Source: Caldilineaceae bacterium (GTDB taxonomy: Bacteria; Chloroflexota; Anaerolineae; Caldilineales; Caldilineaceae). From it: a stretch of DNA of 43,812 bases. The notes under the pieces were generated by a model. It had not been told where the DNA came from and searched no databases. It saw only the letters and a program-made list of their open reading frames with translations. Position 1 is the stretch's first letter; each line of letters starts with the position of its first letter. Of this stretch, positions 8,906-17,511 are shown one piece after another. A program made the translations under genes and the position numbers. The DNA is taken from NCBI GenBank assembly GCA_011523365.1, contig WTGY01000056.1:1-43812 (forward strand), read 5' to 3'.

Positions 8906-10978
8906 ATGAAAGACGACAGAAAGCGATTCCTGCGCCTGGCCGTCGCGGCCTTCATCATTTCCGGCGCAATGGCGATGAGCGGTTGCTCCTCCCTCTTCGA
9001 TAACCTGTTTCCGGCAGGCGGCGGCGCCGACGGCCCGGCTAGAGTCAGCGTTCAGAACCTGGATACCTCAGAGTCGCCTCAGGCATCCCCGGCCGAGGGA
9101 AAGTCCGTAGAACCGACTAACGCAGCCAATGCGCTTCAGCCCCTTTCGCTCGACCTCGGCTCCCAGGCCCGAAGATCCTTCGCCGTCCCAACGCGGGACC
9201 TGCGCGATCTGGCCTTGCGCCTGCGCCCGGGTGTAAACTCCATCCCCGAACTGATAAACGCCCCGGAATACGCGGTCGGGGATCGGATCCCATTCTGGGT
9301 GGCGAACGTTGACTCCAATGAACACTTTCAGGTTGAGGCTGAGTTAATCTACAAAAACGATGTCGTTTACCTCTGGGCCGAAGTCGGCCACGAGCTTGAC
9401 CTGAAAACCATTGCTGCTTCCGCAGACCGTTTCGCGCAAGGCATCTACCCGAAAGTGCGCGCCTTTTTCGGCTCCGAACCCAACCCGGGAATCGACGGCG
9501 ACCCCCGCCTTCACATCCTGCACGCAAGCCGCCTGGGACGCGGAATCGCCGGGTACTTCAGCGGCGCCGACGCCTTCAGCGCCCTGGCAAATCCCTTCTC
9601 AAACCAGAAGGAAATGTTCTCCATTAGCTTGGACTGGTTACGACAGCTGAGTGACTATGATCTGTACGAAACGGTTTTGGCGCACGAATTCCAGCACATG
9701 GTTCACTGGCACAACGATCGCAATGAAGAAACCTGGGTTAACGAGGGACTGAGCGAGCTGGCCCAAGAGGTCGCCGGCTACCCCCCCGACCTCGGATTTG
9801 CCCGCGTCTATGCCAGGCAACCGGACACCCAGCTGAACACCTGGAACATCGACCCCAATGACAACGCCCGCCATTACGGCAGTGCCTACCTGTTCATGGC
9901 CTACTTCCTTCAGCGCTTCGGCGAAGAGATGACACGCGCTGTCGTCTCCCAACCTGCCAACGGTACCCGCGGTGTCGACGTCGCACTGCAGGAGGCCGGC
10001 CTGAACCTTTCCTTCGAGGATGTCTTCGCCGACTGGGTCATCGCAAACTATGTTGGCGATATCGACGCACTCGCCCGCCATGGCATTGCCGGGTACGCGC
10101 ACTTACAGCCGTCAGAACCAGCCTTGGCAGAGTCGGTAAGTCGCCTGCCCCAGGGCACTAGGCATGCTTCCGTACGCAACTTCGGCGTAGATTACATCTC
10201 CCTTAGCGGGCGCGGTAACGCAACTATCCACTTCCAGGGCAACACAACGACTCGCTTTGCCGGCGTCGATCGCTTCAACGGCGGCCGCGCTTGGTGGAGC
10301 AACCGGGCAGACGACTCCGACGTTCGCCTTACGCGAAACTTCGACTTCACCAATGTCTCACCTGGCGATGACCTGACCTTGACAGTGCGCATGTGGTTTG
10401 ACATCGAGGAAGACTACGATTACGGCTACGTGCTGGTCAGCCTTGACGGCCGGAAATGGGATATCCTGCCCGGTCAGCGCACCACGACCGCAAACCCGAG
10501 CGGAAACAGCTTCGGCGCCGCTTACACAGCCCAAAGCACGCCTTCCCTTCTTGCCAGGACGCCCGGCTGGATCGAGGAGACCTTTGACCTGCGCGCCTAC
10601 GCCGGCGAAAACGTATCCATCCGCTTCGAGTATGTCACCGACGACGCCGTAAACGCACCCGGTTGGTTCATCGACGAAGTCGAAATTCCGGCAATTGGGT
10701 ACGCTACAAATTGGGCAGACGGGGAAAACGGCTGGGAGAGCGAAGGCTGGCTGTTGACCGACAATATTCTTCCGCAGGAGTGGCTCGTGCAAACCATGGT
10801 GTTCCACGCAGGCGCGCTCGTCGGCTTCGAACGAGCGCCTGTGGACAGCGACGGCAGCCTCCGCATCGATCTGGATGGATTGGACAGAGAAAGCGAGGTT
10901 GTTCTGGCTATCAGCGGACTGACGCCGGTGACCACCGAGGAAGCTTACTACGAGTACGAAATCAAGCTGCGCCAGTAA
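8906..10978 (+). CDS. Secreted zinc metalloprotease lipoprotein (HExxH, immune-inhibitor-A-like)
   Basis: A 690-aa predicted lipoprotein. The signal peptide ends in a lipobox MSGC with Cys27, followed by a Gly/Ala/Pro-rich linker to about residue 80. The metalloprotease signature HEFQH spans residues 260-264 (two His ligands and catalytic Glu261), and the downstream segment ETWVNEGLSE supplies a likely third ligand Glu, as in gluzincin-type peptidases such as M30 hyicolysin-like and related M6 families. The C-terminal half (about 440-690) is beta-rich and contains WIEETFDLRAYAGENV and GWFIDEVEIP, typical of the lectin/MAM-like accessory module in immune inhibitor A peptidases. The protein is probably anchored to the outside of the membrane. 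Its neighbours do not point to a pathway. Catalytic residues are intact; the substrate is unknown. Confidence 0.82.
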   Translation: MKDDRKRFLRLAVAAFIISGAMAMSGCSSLFDNLFPAGGGADGPARVSVQNLDTSESPQASPAEGKSVEPTNAANALQPLSLDLGSQARRSFAVPTRDLRDLALRLRPGVNSIPELINAPEYAVGDRIPFWVANVDSNEHFQVEAELIYKNDVVYLWAEVGHELDLKTIAASADRFAQGIYPKVRAFFGSEPNPGIDGDPRLHILHASRLGRGIAGYFSGADAFSALANPFSNQKEMFSISLDWLRQLSDYDLYETVLAHEFQHMVHWHNDRNEETWVNEGLSELAQEVAGYPPDLGFARVYARQPDTQLNTWNIDPNDNARHYGSAYLFMAYFLQRFGEEMTRAVVSQPANGTRGVDVALQEAGLNLSFEDVFADWVIANYVGDIDALARHGIAGYAHLQPSEPALAESVSRLPQGTRHASVRNFGVDYISLSGRGNATIHFQGNTTTRFAGVDRFNGGRAWWSNRADDSDVRLTRNFDFTNVSPGDDLTLTVRMWFDIEEDYDYGYVLVSLDGRKWDILPGQRTTTANPSGNSFGAAYTAQSTPSLLARTPGWIEETFDLRAYAGENVSIRFEYVTDDAVNAPGWFIDEVEIPAIGYATNWADGENGWESEGWLLTDNILPQEWLVQTMVFHAGALVGFERAPVDSDGSLRIDLDGLDRESEVVLAISGLTPVTTEEAYYEYEIKLRQ

Positions 10979-11024
10979 GCCCCAATCGGCATAGCAGATT
11001 CTGAACGCACCCCAAATGCCGGTT

Positions 11025-11576
11025 TCAATTCTCGCCTCGACCTAGAGCGCGCCTGCGTATGATCTGAGAAAGACCTGCACCGAGGACAAGCCCGGCAACC
11101 ACGTCGCCGATATAGTGGATGTTCAGCGCCACCCTGGCCCAGCCGATCCAAAGTACCAGCAACGGCGCAAGCTTGCCCGCGCCCGGCCAGAGAACTGTCG
11201 CCCAAGTCAATATGACACCGCACCGCACACCGTGACCGCTCGGAAAGCTGTGCTCGTCGGGCCCCACACCGTACAAAAGCCGGCCGCTTCCCGGCCTGGG
11301 CCGGCGCACCAACTGCTTGATCAGCATCGTCCCCGCTGCACCGGCCGCGAACGAAATAGTCCAACCGATCAAACGCCTCTGCTTCTGCCGGCTGCCCCGC
11401 GACCGTCGCCAAAGAAAGATAGTCACGAGCAACCACAAAACACTGTCGCCCAGGTGCGCTCCGACATGTGCCAGCCAGTAGAGTGGGTGGCTGGCCGTCA
11501 GCTGATCTTTCTTCAGCGCCGTGCGGGCACTGTACATTTCATCCAGCCCGTCTAATCTCTCCAAGAGTCTTCGCAT
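11025..11576 (-). CDS. PAP2-family membrane phosphatase
   Basis: A 183-aa integral membrane phosphatase of the type 2 phosphatidic acid phosphatase superfamily. All three catalytic motifs are present: Lys87 with RPRP at 92-95, SFPSGH at 110-115, and Arg148 with His154 and Asp158. Members dephosphorylate phosphatidate, undecaprenyl pyrophosphate or related lipids on the outer membrane face. Its start lies 2 bases after the stop of the upstream nucleotidyltransferase gene, so the two form a small minus-strand operon. This arrangement suggests a role in phospholipid or inositol-lipid metabolism, but the substrate cannot be read from sequence. It converges on the metalloprotease gene with a 46-base gap. 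Confidence 0.9.
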   Translation of the reverse strand: MRRLLERLDGLDEMYSARTALKKDQLTASHPLYWLAHVGAHLGDSVLWLLVTIFLWRRSRGSRQKQRRLIGWTISFAAGAAGTMLIKQLVRRPRPGSGRLLYGVGPDEHSFPSGHGVRCGVILTWATVLWPGAGKLAPLLVLWIGWARVALNIHYIGDVVAGLVLGAGLSQIIRRRALGRGEN

Positions 11577-11578
11577 TC

Positions 11579-12412
11579 TCAGTCCTCGCCCGGCCCCGCA
11601 GTTCGCCTCGTAGCCCGCGTATTGGCAGGATGTTCAGGGTGCCTCTCCAGGTACTCCCGCACCTGCACCAGCTGCTCCGGCTTATCCACGTCCATGCCGG
11701 CCTCCGCCAGCGGCAGAACCACCGGCCCACCGTGCACCCCCGCGATCCGATAGGCGACGTCCACTATATCTGCAATAGCAAGGCGGCGCAGCAGAAACTT
11801 GACCATCGTAGGCAGTCCCAACTTCCACACTAGCGCCAGAACATTCTTGCGGTTCTCGATGAAGTACCGAATACGCTCCTGGATGTGAAAACCGGCAGAC
11901 AGTCGCCCCAGATATAGATCGCTGCTGCAAAACGAACCCTCCCGCAGCGGCAAGTAGGTCCGTCTGCTATCTGGAAACGCGGCCAGCATTACATCTTTCC
12001 GCACAATGCCCCAGTAGACATCATGCTCGAACGGTTCGCATGCCTCAATAAAGCGGTCAACAATATTTCCGGTCAAGAGCGCGATATCTGCCGAAAGAGC
12101 TATCACGTAGCGGTCGTCCGAATTCAGGTCTCGGAGTTTGCGCAACCCGGCATTCTGGCTGGCCCAGAGACTAGGCTGGTTCGGCACATGATGCACCGGT
12201 ACGCCGAAATCGATCTCGTCCGGCTCGAGGCCAACGACAACGACTTCACCAATGCGATCGCTTTCCGTCAATGCCTGTACGACATGCCACGCCATCGGCA
12301 TCCCCACCAACGGCACAAGAGACTTATGCGCAACGCCGGCGGCTTCACTGACTCGATCCAGCTTGTCAGGATCATATCCGGCAGTGATAAATGCGTCGAA
12401 CTGTTCCTGCAA
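11579..12412 (-). CDS. MobA-like / NTP-transferase-domain nucleotidyltransferase
   Basis: A predicted GT-A-fold nucleotidyltransferase. The N-terminus DAFITAGYDPDKL corresponds to the nucleotide-binding loop, VAHKSLVPLVGMPM to the conserved Lys-containing motif, and YVIALSADIALLTG to the metal-binding region (Asp in SADIALL). The frame is open from GTG at 12451, but that codon has no ribosome-binding site. A TTG at 12412 has GAGGGG six bases upstream and gives an N-terminus of normal length, so it is preferred. The loop is atypical: GGxGTR is replaced by AGYDPDKL. The gene sits directly upstream of a PAP2 phosphatase, which could fit CDP-alcohol phospholipid metabolism (inference). The sugar or alcohol substrate is unknown. 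Confidence 0.72.
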   Translation of the reverse strand: MQEQFDAFITAGYDPDKLDRVSEAAGVAHKSLVPLVGMPMAWHVVQALTESDRIGEVVVVGLEPDEIDFGVPVHHVPNQPSLWASQNAGLRKLRDLNSDDRYVIALSADIALLTGNIVDRFIEACEPFEHDVYWGIVRKDVMLAAFPDSRRTYLPLREGSFCSSDLYLGRLSAGFHIQERIRYFIENRKNVLALVWKLGLPTMVKFLLRRLAIADIVDVAYRIAGVHGGPVVLPLAEAGMDVDKPEQLVQVREYLERHPEHPANTRATRRTAGPGED

Positions 12413-12466
12413 GACGTCCCCTCTTTGCGTTAGACCACACGCCTTTTTCACACAAAACTGCCCACC

Positions 12467-12502
12467 AAAAACTCAGGGCAGGCAACGTCCTTCTGCCTGC
12501 CC
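12467..12502 (-). terminator. Rho-independent terminator of the tat operon
   Basis: A perfect 9-bp stem pairs 12476-12484 with 12494-12502 (GGGCAGGCA arms). On the minus strand it is followed by TGAGTTTTT. It lies 47 bases past the stop of the last gene in the yceD-to-tat block and before the nucleotidyltransferase gene, so it separates two transcription units. Confidence 0.85.
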
Positions 12503-12548
12503 CGTTTGAATCTTCGGCGTCGATCGACCCCGGGGTGGGGCCTGCCTT

Positions 12549-12755
12549 TCAATACTTAGACCGGTCGATTGCGATGCGCAGCCGGTACTCCTCCGCCATC
12601 AACTGCTCGACTTCACCCTCCAGCTGCTGCCGCTGGCTCCGCTGATGGCGACTATCGGTACTACCGACCGCCTCCAACTGCCGCCGTGCTCGCGTCAACT
12701 CCCGCAGCACTTCATGTTTACGAGCGATCAATGATTCCCGGTCATTCTTCATCAT
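12549..12755 (-). CDS. Small charged coiled-coil protein, unknown function
   Basis: A 68-aa (or up to 74-aa) protein made almost entirely of charged helix, with heptad-like spacing of Leu and Val (VLRELTRARRQLEAV, then QLEGEVEQLMAEEYRLRIAI). No family recognised. Its start codons (ATGATG at 12755 and 12752) overlap the last 14 bases of tatC, so translation is probably coupled to tatC. The position as last gene of the tat operon, just before the terminator, is the only functional hint. A role with the Tat translocase is speculation. Confidence 0.6.
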   Translation of the reverse strand: MMKNDRESLIARKHEVLRELTRARRQLEAVGSTDSRHQRSQRQQLEGEVEQLMAEEYRLRIAIDRSKY

Positions 12756-13527
12756 TTCCCCAGTCCATCTCATCGAAATCTCGCGGCGCCCTCGGCTTGT
12801 AGAGCAGGAAAGCTAGCCCGACTCCCAGGAAATAGAGGCTGATGAGCGGCAACATGACAATCGTCATATTGATGGGATCAATGGTGGGGGTGATCATCGC
12901 CGCCACAACCGAGATGATCACTATCGCCTGGCGCCACATCCCCAGCAACCGCCGCCCGCTAACTAGGCCGATTCGTGCCAGAAACGCGATCACTAAAGGC
13001 GTCTCAAAGGAAACACCAATCCAGAAGACAATGCGCGTGAAGAATCCGACGTAACGGTCGACTGTCCACTCCTGATCGATTACATCACCAAGGAAATTCT
13101 GCAAAAAGCCGACCGCCACCGGCAGCATGACGAAATTGGCAAATGCGGCGCCGCCGAAGAAAAGAACCATGAACCCCGGCAAAAGCAGGAACAGACTTCG
13201 TTTTTCGTGGGGATACAGTCCAGGGGCAATGAAGGCCACGATCTGGTAGACCAGGACTGGCATCGCAACGATCACGCCCATTACGAACATGACCTTGAAG
13301 AACACAAAAATGGTGTCCGTAGGGCCGATTGCTATCAGTTTTTCTTCGACTGGGCTTGTAATGAACGCGATGACCGGCTCGACAAATGCAATACTGCCGA
13401 CGATACCAAACAGTAGCGCGCCCACGATCCAGATCATCCGGTTGCGCAACTCTGCCAAATGTTCGAGCAGCCCCATTCGGCTGTCATCAAACGGATCGGT
13501 ATCCAGAGGTGCGGCCTGTTGCGTCAC
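12742..13527 (-). CDS. tatC: Twin-arginine translocase subunit TatC
   Basis: A 261-aa six-TM protein, core of the Tat pathway that exports folded proteins and recognises the twin-arginine signal. Features include MGLLEHLAELRNRM at the cytoplasmic N-terminus (the conserved HLxELR motif with its Glu), VYQIVAFIAPGLYPHEKR in the first cytoplasmic loop, and GVSFETPLVIAFLARIGLV, all characteristic of TatC. The GTG start overlaps the TGA of tatB in a GTGA junction, showing translational coupling. Length is normal for the family. Confidence 0.97.
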   Translation of the reverse strand: MTQQAAPLDTDPFDDSRMGLLEHLAELRNRMIWIVGALLFGIVGSIAFVEPVIAFITSPVEEKLIAIGPTDTIFVFFKVMFVMGVIVAMPVLVYQIVAFIAPGLYPHEKRSLFLLLPGFMVLFFGGAAFANFVMLPVAVGFLQNFLGDVIDQEWTVDRYVGFFTRIVFWIGVSFETPLVIAFLARIGLVSGRRLLGMWRQAIVIISVVAAMITPTIDPINMTIVMLPLISLYFLGVGLAFLLYKPRAPRDFDEMDWGNDEE

Positions 13528-14483
13528 AGTTGCGTCTCCTCGCTACCCTCGCCGTCCACGTCCCCCGTCACCGCAGCAACCGCCTCCTCTTCGGACCCGG
13601 CTCTGCCCTCGTCCCCAATGACGCCGCTATCGGAAGTCCCTCCCCCGGAGCCTTCTCCGTTACTGCTCATCTCGACAGGCGCTGCCGGCTCGCTCGTCGC
13701 TAAGGTCTCCATGACCTCTGGCGCGGCCTCTTCCTGCTCCGACGCCTCTTCCCGTGCACTCTTCTGTGCCGCCACCGCCTCGCGCCGGCTTTCGGCTCGC
13801 CGCTGTGCACGCTTGTTTCGCTCATCCAGATATGCCGAATCCGACCCGCTGGCACTGGACTGTCTCTTCGCCCGCTGTTGCTTGCGTAGCTCCGAAAGGG
13901 TCTTTACGCCTCGCTTCTGCGTACTGCCGCTCCGTCTCGCTGCGGAGCCGGCAGATGTGTTTCTGGTCGTCGCCTTGGCCGAACTTGCTTTGGGGGCGGA
14001 TGGAATTGTAGTTCCTGTCGTCTTGAGATTGCTGTCGCCGCGATCCCCGCTCTGCTGTCGCCCGTTCGCCGACGCAGCCGTATTCAGGTCCGAAAGTGCC
14101 GGTTGGGGCGAAGTCTTCTCTTTGGCAGCCTCCTGGCTGGAGGAAGCCGCTGCTGCATCCGCGGCCTGCGCAGGTTGAGAAGGCGCAGAAGTCTGCTTCG
14201 TCGTCGCAGACGACTCCTGGCTGGCGCCCTGTCCGATCGACTTCTCCTCTTCCTCCTCGTCGTCCATCAGCTGCTTCATATGGTAGCTGGGGTCAAGTTC
14301 GCGCAGATCCCCAATCTCTTCATTGACCTGACGCGTCAAATCCCCGGACAGCCTCTGCAGCCGCCGAATGAAAAATAGAACGTCTTTGGTTACCTTGGGC
14401 AGCCTCTCAGGCCCAAGGAAAATCAGCGCGAAAATCAATATGAAAATAAATTCGAGGACGCCAATACCGAAGATGCTGTTCAT
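13524..14483 (-). CDS. tatB: Twin-arginine translocase TatA/TatB-type subunit with long acidic tail
   Basis: The first ~60 residues are a standard TatA/B unit: one TM helix (about residues 8-23), the hinge LGPERLPKV, and an amphipathic helix. The gene lies directly upstream of tatC with overlapping stop and start codons. After residue ~75 comes an unusually long, low-complexity tail of about 240 residues rich in Ala, Ser, Glu, Gln and Arg, with an EEEEE run near 78 and a basic Arg/Lys patch around 160-230. TatB proteins are usually 100-180 aa, so the tail is exceptional. The TatB rather than TatA assignment rests on single copy, gene order and length; it could serve both roles. The tail is probably disordered. 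Confidence 0.88.
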   Translation of the reverse strand: MNSIFGIGVLEFIFILIFALIFLGPERLPKVTKDVLFFIRRLQRLSGDLTRQVNEEIGDLRELDPSYHMKQLMDDEEEEEKSIGQGASQESSATTKQTSAPSQPAQAADAAAASSSQEAAKEKTSPQPALSDLNTAASANGRQQSGDRGDSNLKTTGTTIPSAPKASSAKATTRNTSAGSAARRSGSTQKRGVKTLSELRKQQRAKRQSSASGSDSAYLDERNKRAQRRAESRREAVAAQKSAREEASEQEEAAPEVMETLATSEPAAPVEMSSNGEGSGGGTSDSGVIGDEGRAGSEEEAVAAVTGDVDGEGSEETQL

Positions 14484-14491
14484 GCCAGATT

Positions 14492-15121
14492 CTACCGGCT
14501 CACTTGTTCGTACTTGGGTGGAAGGGATATCTCACGCAGGGCGGTGCCCAGGACCCCGTTAACAAATCGCGGGCTGCTGTCGCTGCCGAATGTCTTGGCC
14601 AGTTCCACTGCCTCGTTGATGACAACCTTGGGCGGCGCGTCCGCATCCGGGCTCGACAGCTCAAAAATGGAAAGACGAAGTACGTTGCGATCGACTATCG
14701 CCAGCTTGCCCACCGGCCACTCCGGCGCATAGCGCCCAATCAGCGCATCCAGGTCCGCCTGGTAACGAATGACCCCACTCACCAGCCAGTACAGGAAGGC
14801 AAGTGTCTCAGTGGCGTACTTCTCTTCTGCCTGGCGATAATCCAGGGCCACGCCCGGACGGTGGCCTGTACAGTCTACCTCATAAAGTACCTGTAATGCC
14901 GTGCGGCGGGCGCGTCGCCTCTCAGCCGGACGGCCAATCACGCTTTCGCTACTGCCGTTCCACCGGTCGGACACCTCCATGTCGACCGCCGCAACCCCTG
15001 GCACGCCCGTACAAGCTCCCTCCGTCGCTACGCCCTTCAGGCGCGCGCAATCGTCCTCACCGGCAACTGCTGGCTCGGCTGCTGCAGGTAGCTCCATGAG
15101 TCGCTGCGAATGGTCTATCAT
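14492..15121 (-). CDS. nusB: Transcription antitermination factor NusB
   Basis: NusB binds the boxA RNA element together with ribosomal protein S10 during rRNA antitermination. The conserved domain starts near RRRARRTALQVLYEVDC and includes ATETLAFLYWLVSGV, DRNVLRLSIFEL and INEAVELAKTFGSDSSPRFVNGVLG, all typical of NusB. The frame is open to 15145. The ATG at 15121 is chosen because CGGAGA precedes it at good spacing. About 70 residues precede the conserved domain, which is longer than usual and contains several Cys (DDCARL, GACTG). An internal ATG at 14980 would give a normal-length protein. It lies between fabG and tatB on the same strand. Confidence 0.92.
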   Translation of the reverse strand: MIDHSQRLMELPAAAEPAVAGEDDCARLKGVATEGACTGVPGVAAVDMEVSDRWNGSSESVIGRPAERRRARRTALQVLYEVDCTGHRPGVALDYRQAEEKYATETLAFLYWLVSGVIRYQADLDALIGRYAPEWPVGKLAIVDRNVLRLSIFELSSPDADAPPKVVINEAVELAKTFGSDSSPRFVNGVLGTALREISLPPKYEQVSR

Positions 15122-15148
15122 TGTTCTCCGTATGTCAACTCGCAAACT

Positions 15149-15895
15149 TCACATCATCACAAGGCCGCCGTCTACCGACAGCACCTGCCCCGTGATGAAT
15201 CCGGACCGTTCACTCGCAAGAAACGCCACAGCCCACGCAATCTCCTCTGGCGAACCGAACCGCCCCAGGGGCGTGCGCGCAACCGTCTCTTCCTTCTGCT
15301 CATCGCTCAACACGTCCGTCAGCGCCGTCGGCACAAAGCCCGGCGCCACAACATTGACCGTGATGCCCCGACTGCCTACCTCCCGAGCAAGGCTCTTGGA
15401 CAGGCCGACCATTCCAGCCTTACTGGCCGCATAATTCGTCTGCCCCGCCTGACCGGCCAGGCCGACAACGCTGGAAATATTGATGATCCGCCCCCATCGC
15501 TGCCGGATCATGCCCCGCAGCGCCGCCCGCGTTACATGGAAGATGCTGTCCAGGTTGGTGCCGATTACCGCACGCCACCCATCCTCCTTCATGCTCATCA
15601 TCAGCGCATCACGCGTCGTCCCGGCATTGTTGACCAGGATGTTGACTCTGCCCAGCTCCCCTTCGACCTCCTTCACCAGCTCGGAGGCCCCGTCAAAACA
15701 ACCCACGTCGGCCTGAAAGACTGCGCAATCGCCCCCGGCCTCCCGGATCTCGGCAGCCGTCGCGTCGGCCCCGTCCCGGTTGCCCCGGTAGTTCAACGCA
15801 ACGCGCGCGCCGCCCGCAGCCAGCTCCTTTGCAATGGCCGCTCCGATTCCGCTGCTACTACCTGTAACCAGCGCAATCTTTCCGCTAAAATCCAT
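15149..15895 (-). CDS. fabG: 3-oxoacyl-[acyl-carrier-protein] reductase FabG
   Basis: A 248-aa short-chain dehydrogenase that performs the NADPH-dependent reduction step in fatty-acid elongation. The cofactor loop is TGSSSGIG at 11-18, NNAG is at 89-92, and the catalytic triad is complete (Ser141/142, Tyr155 and Lys159 in YAASK). The C-terminus FITGQVLSVDGGLVMM is characteristic of FabG. The start ATG at 15895 has an upstream GAGGGA. The gene follows fabD in the usual order but is separated from it by 633 bases that contain a dispersed repeat; acpP is absent from this gap. Confidence 0.95.
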   Translation of the reverse strand: MDFSGKIALVTGSSSGIGAAIAKELAAGGARVALNYRGNRDGADATAAEIREAGGDCAVFQADVGCFDGASELVKEVEGELGRVNILVNNAGTTRDALMMSMKEDGWRAVIGTNLDSIFHVTRAALRGMIRQRWGRIINISSVVGLAGQAGQTNYAASKAGMVGLSKSLAREVGSRGITVNVVAPGFVPTALTDVLSDEQKEETVARTPLGRFGSPEEIAWAVAFLASERSGFITGQVLSVDGGLVMM

Positions 15896-16528
15896 GGAGT
15901 CCCTCGGTGCGGTGGCGAATGTGCCGCTATTCTACTACACTAAGCCCAAAAGAGGAACAGCCAAACTCACCGCGTGCATCCCAAAATGGGGCGAACTTTC
16001 GTATACCTCTGGAGGCAACCAAGCCACGGTCGGTTCCCATTCTAGCTTCCGCCAGAATTAGCGCCTTTTCTGACCACTGACTACTGCAGTTCTGGGCGGT
16101 CGGGCCTATTCGGCCCTCCCTTGTGCGGGGGCTCCGCCCCCGCAACGCCCCCCCTAATGCCTACCCGACCGGGTGTCGATATTGGTGACGGGTGCCTAAT
16201 CGAAGGTGTCCAGCCAGACCACGTCCCGCCAGTCCCGCCAGATCTCCCTGGGTGCCGGCCTCGCGCCTGCCCTCGCACCCGCCCTAACTGACGGTCTCCA
16301 CCGTACGGCCAGGCCTGTTGCCTGCATTGCGTCTCGCCCAAAGACGGTAAACAGCGCCAGCCACCGCTGGCTCTGATTCCCCGCCAGACTGTTCCTACCC
16401 CAAACCTAAGATGCAAGCAACTCACCCTGAATGCACCGTGGCTTCCGGGCTGAAATCGGAGCCAAAACCAAGTGAGAGAAACCAACTCAGTCCCGTACGC
16501 GGCATCGATCTGCTCCGGGCACCGGTTC
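15896..16528. other. 633-base gap between fabD and fabG, holding repeat copy B
   Basis: This gap interrupts an otherwise tight minus-strand cluster. About 15971-16160 is a dispersed repeat. The rest (16161-16528) shows no protein with recognisable features on either strand. Open frames crossing it (such as 16081-16578 on the minus strand) run through the repeat hairpins and the end of fabD and are not credible. No acpP is present. fabG may need its own promoter here, but I saw no convincing one. Confidence 0.6.
15971..16160 (+). repeat. Dispersed intergenic repeat, copy B, with two GC hairpins
   Basis: It begins with GCGTGCATCCCAAAATGGGG, identical to 43655-43674. After about 80 variable bases comes CTGACCACTGACTACTGCAG and then GGGCGGTCGGGCC. 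Two stem-loops follow: GGGCC/GGCCC with a 5-base loop near 16102-16116, and TGCGGGGGC/GCCCCCGCA with a TCC loop near 16124-16144. The hairpin pair resembles copies C and D. No coding potential is evident, and no transposase is nearby, so it may be a non-autonomous or REP-like element. Confidence 0.75.
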
Positions 16529-17506
16529 TCAACCGAACTCCCCCGCAAATCTCCGAACTTCGTCCGCGTTCGACACATTCACCCGGTGTCCCCTCCGGTG
16601 GATGCGCCTCATCAGTCCGGTAAGCACACTGCCGGGTCCGATCTCCACAGCCGTCTCGACACCGCCTTCGACCGCGTGCTGCATCGAACTGGTCCACCTG
16701 ACACTGCCTGTCAGCTGCGCGTTCAACTCCTCGCGGATCGCTGCCGCGCTGTCGAGTGGGAGCCCGCTGGTATTGCCAATCACGGGAGCAAGTGGCTCCC
16801 GCACCTTGGTTGCTTCGATCCGAGCGCTCAACCGCGAGGCGGCCGGCCCCATCAAGGGGCAGTGAGCCGCAATGCTGACCGCCAGCGGCACTACTCGCCG
16901 CGCACCTGCCCCCTCCAACTCGGTAATGGCGGTTGCGATGCTATCCTCGTCACCGGAAATTACGATCTGCCCTGGACAGTTATCGTTTGCGACCTGCGCA
17001 ACCCCGGCGCTTGCCGCAGCCGCCTCCGCGCAGATCCCGGCAACCACGTTCTCCTCCAGACCGATCACAGCCACCATCCGCCCCGGCTGTTTCGCGCCCG
17101 CCTCCTTCATGAGACGGCCCCGCTCGCGCACCAGGCGCAACCCGTCGGCAAAGCCGATGCAACCGGCCGCGGCCAGAGCCGAATACTCGCCCATCGAGTG
17201 ACCCGCGAAATAAGCGGGTCGCGGCAGACATCCCGTCTCCTCCTGCATGGCACAAAGCGCCGCCATACTCGCGGCAAACAGCGCCGGCTGCGCGTTGATC
17301 GTATCCGTCAGCAGGTCCTCAGGCCCTTCAAAGCAAATCCTGCTGATCGCCGCGCCCAAAACCTCGTCCGCCTCTGTGAACACCGCGCGTGCGCTCGAGT
17401 ATGCCTCGGCTAGTTCCTTAGCCATGCCCACGTGCTGGCTGCCCTGTCCGGGAAACAGAAATATCAACGGCCTGGATTCTTCACCGTACGCTAGCGGCAA
17501 ACTCAT
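16529..17506 (-). CDS. fabD: Malonyl-CoA:ACP transacylase FabD
   Basis: A 325-aa acyltransferase that loads malonyl groups onto acyl carrier protein for fatty-acid synthesis. PGQGSQ is at 19-24, the nucleophile elbow GHSMGEY carries Ser104, RERGRLMKEAG has the conserved Arg, and SIAAHCPLM contains the catalytic His. Length is normal. It starts 5 bases past the rpmF stop on the same strand, in the classical yceD-rpmF-fab order, although plsX and fabH, which often sit between rpmF and fabD, are missing here. Confidence 0.95.
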   Translation of the reverse strand: MSLPLAYGEESRPLIFLFPGQGSQHVGMAKELAEAYSSARAVFTEADEVLGAAISRICFEGPEDLLTDTINAQPALFAASMAALCAMQEETGCLPRPAYFAGHSMGEYSALAAAGCIGFADGLRLVRERGRLMKEAGAKQPGRMVAVIGLEENVVAGICAEAAAASAGVAQVANDNCPGQIVISGDEDSIATAITELEGAGARRVVPLAVSIAAHCPLMGPAASRLSARIEATKVREPLAPVIGNTSGLPLDSAAAIREELNAQLTGSVRWTSSMQHAVEGGVETAVEIGPGSVLTGLMRRIHRRGHRVNVSNADEVRRFAGEFG

Positions 17507-17511
17507 CTCGT

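Noticed and set aside
13459..14178. 239-aa plus-strand frame opposite tatB
   Set aside because: Antisense of the low-complexity tatB tail, Ser/Ala-rich without structure; typical shadow in GC-rich DNA.
16081..16578. 165-aa minus-strand frame between fabD and fabG
   Set aside because: It runs through the hairpins of repeat B and into the fabD coding end in the wrong frame; nothing in it is conserved-looking.
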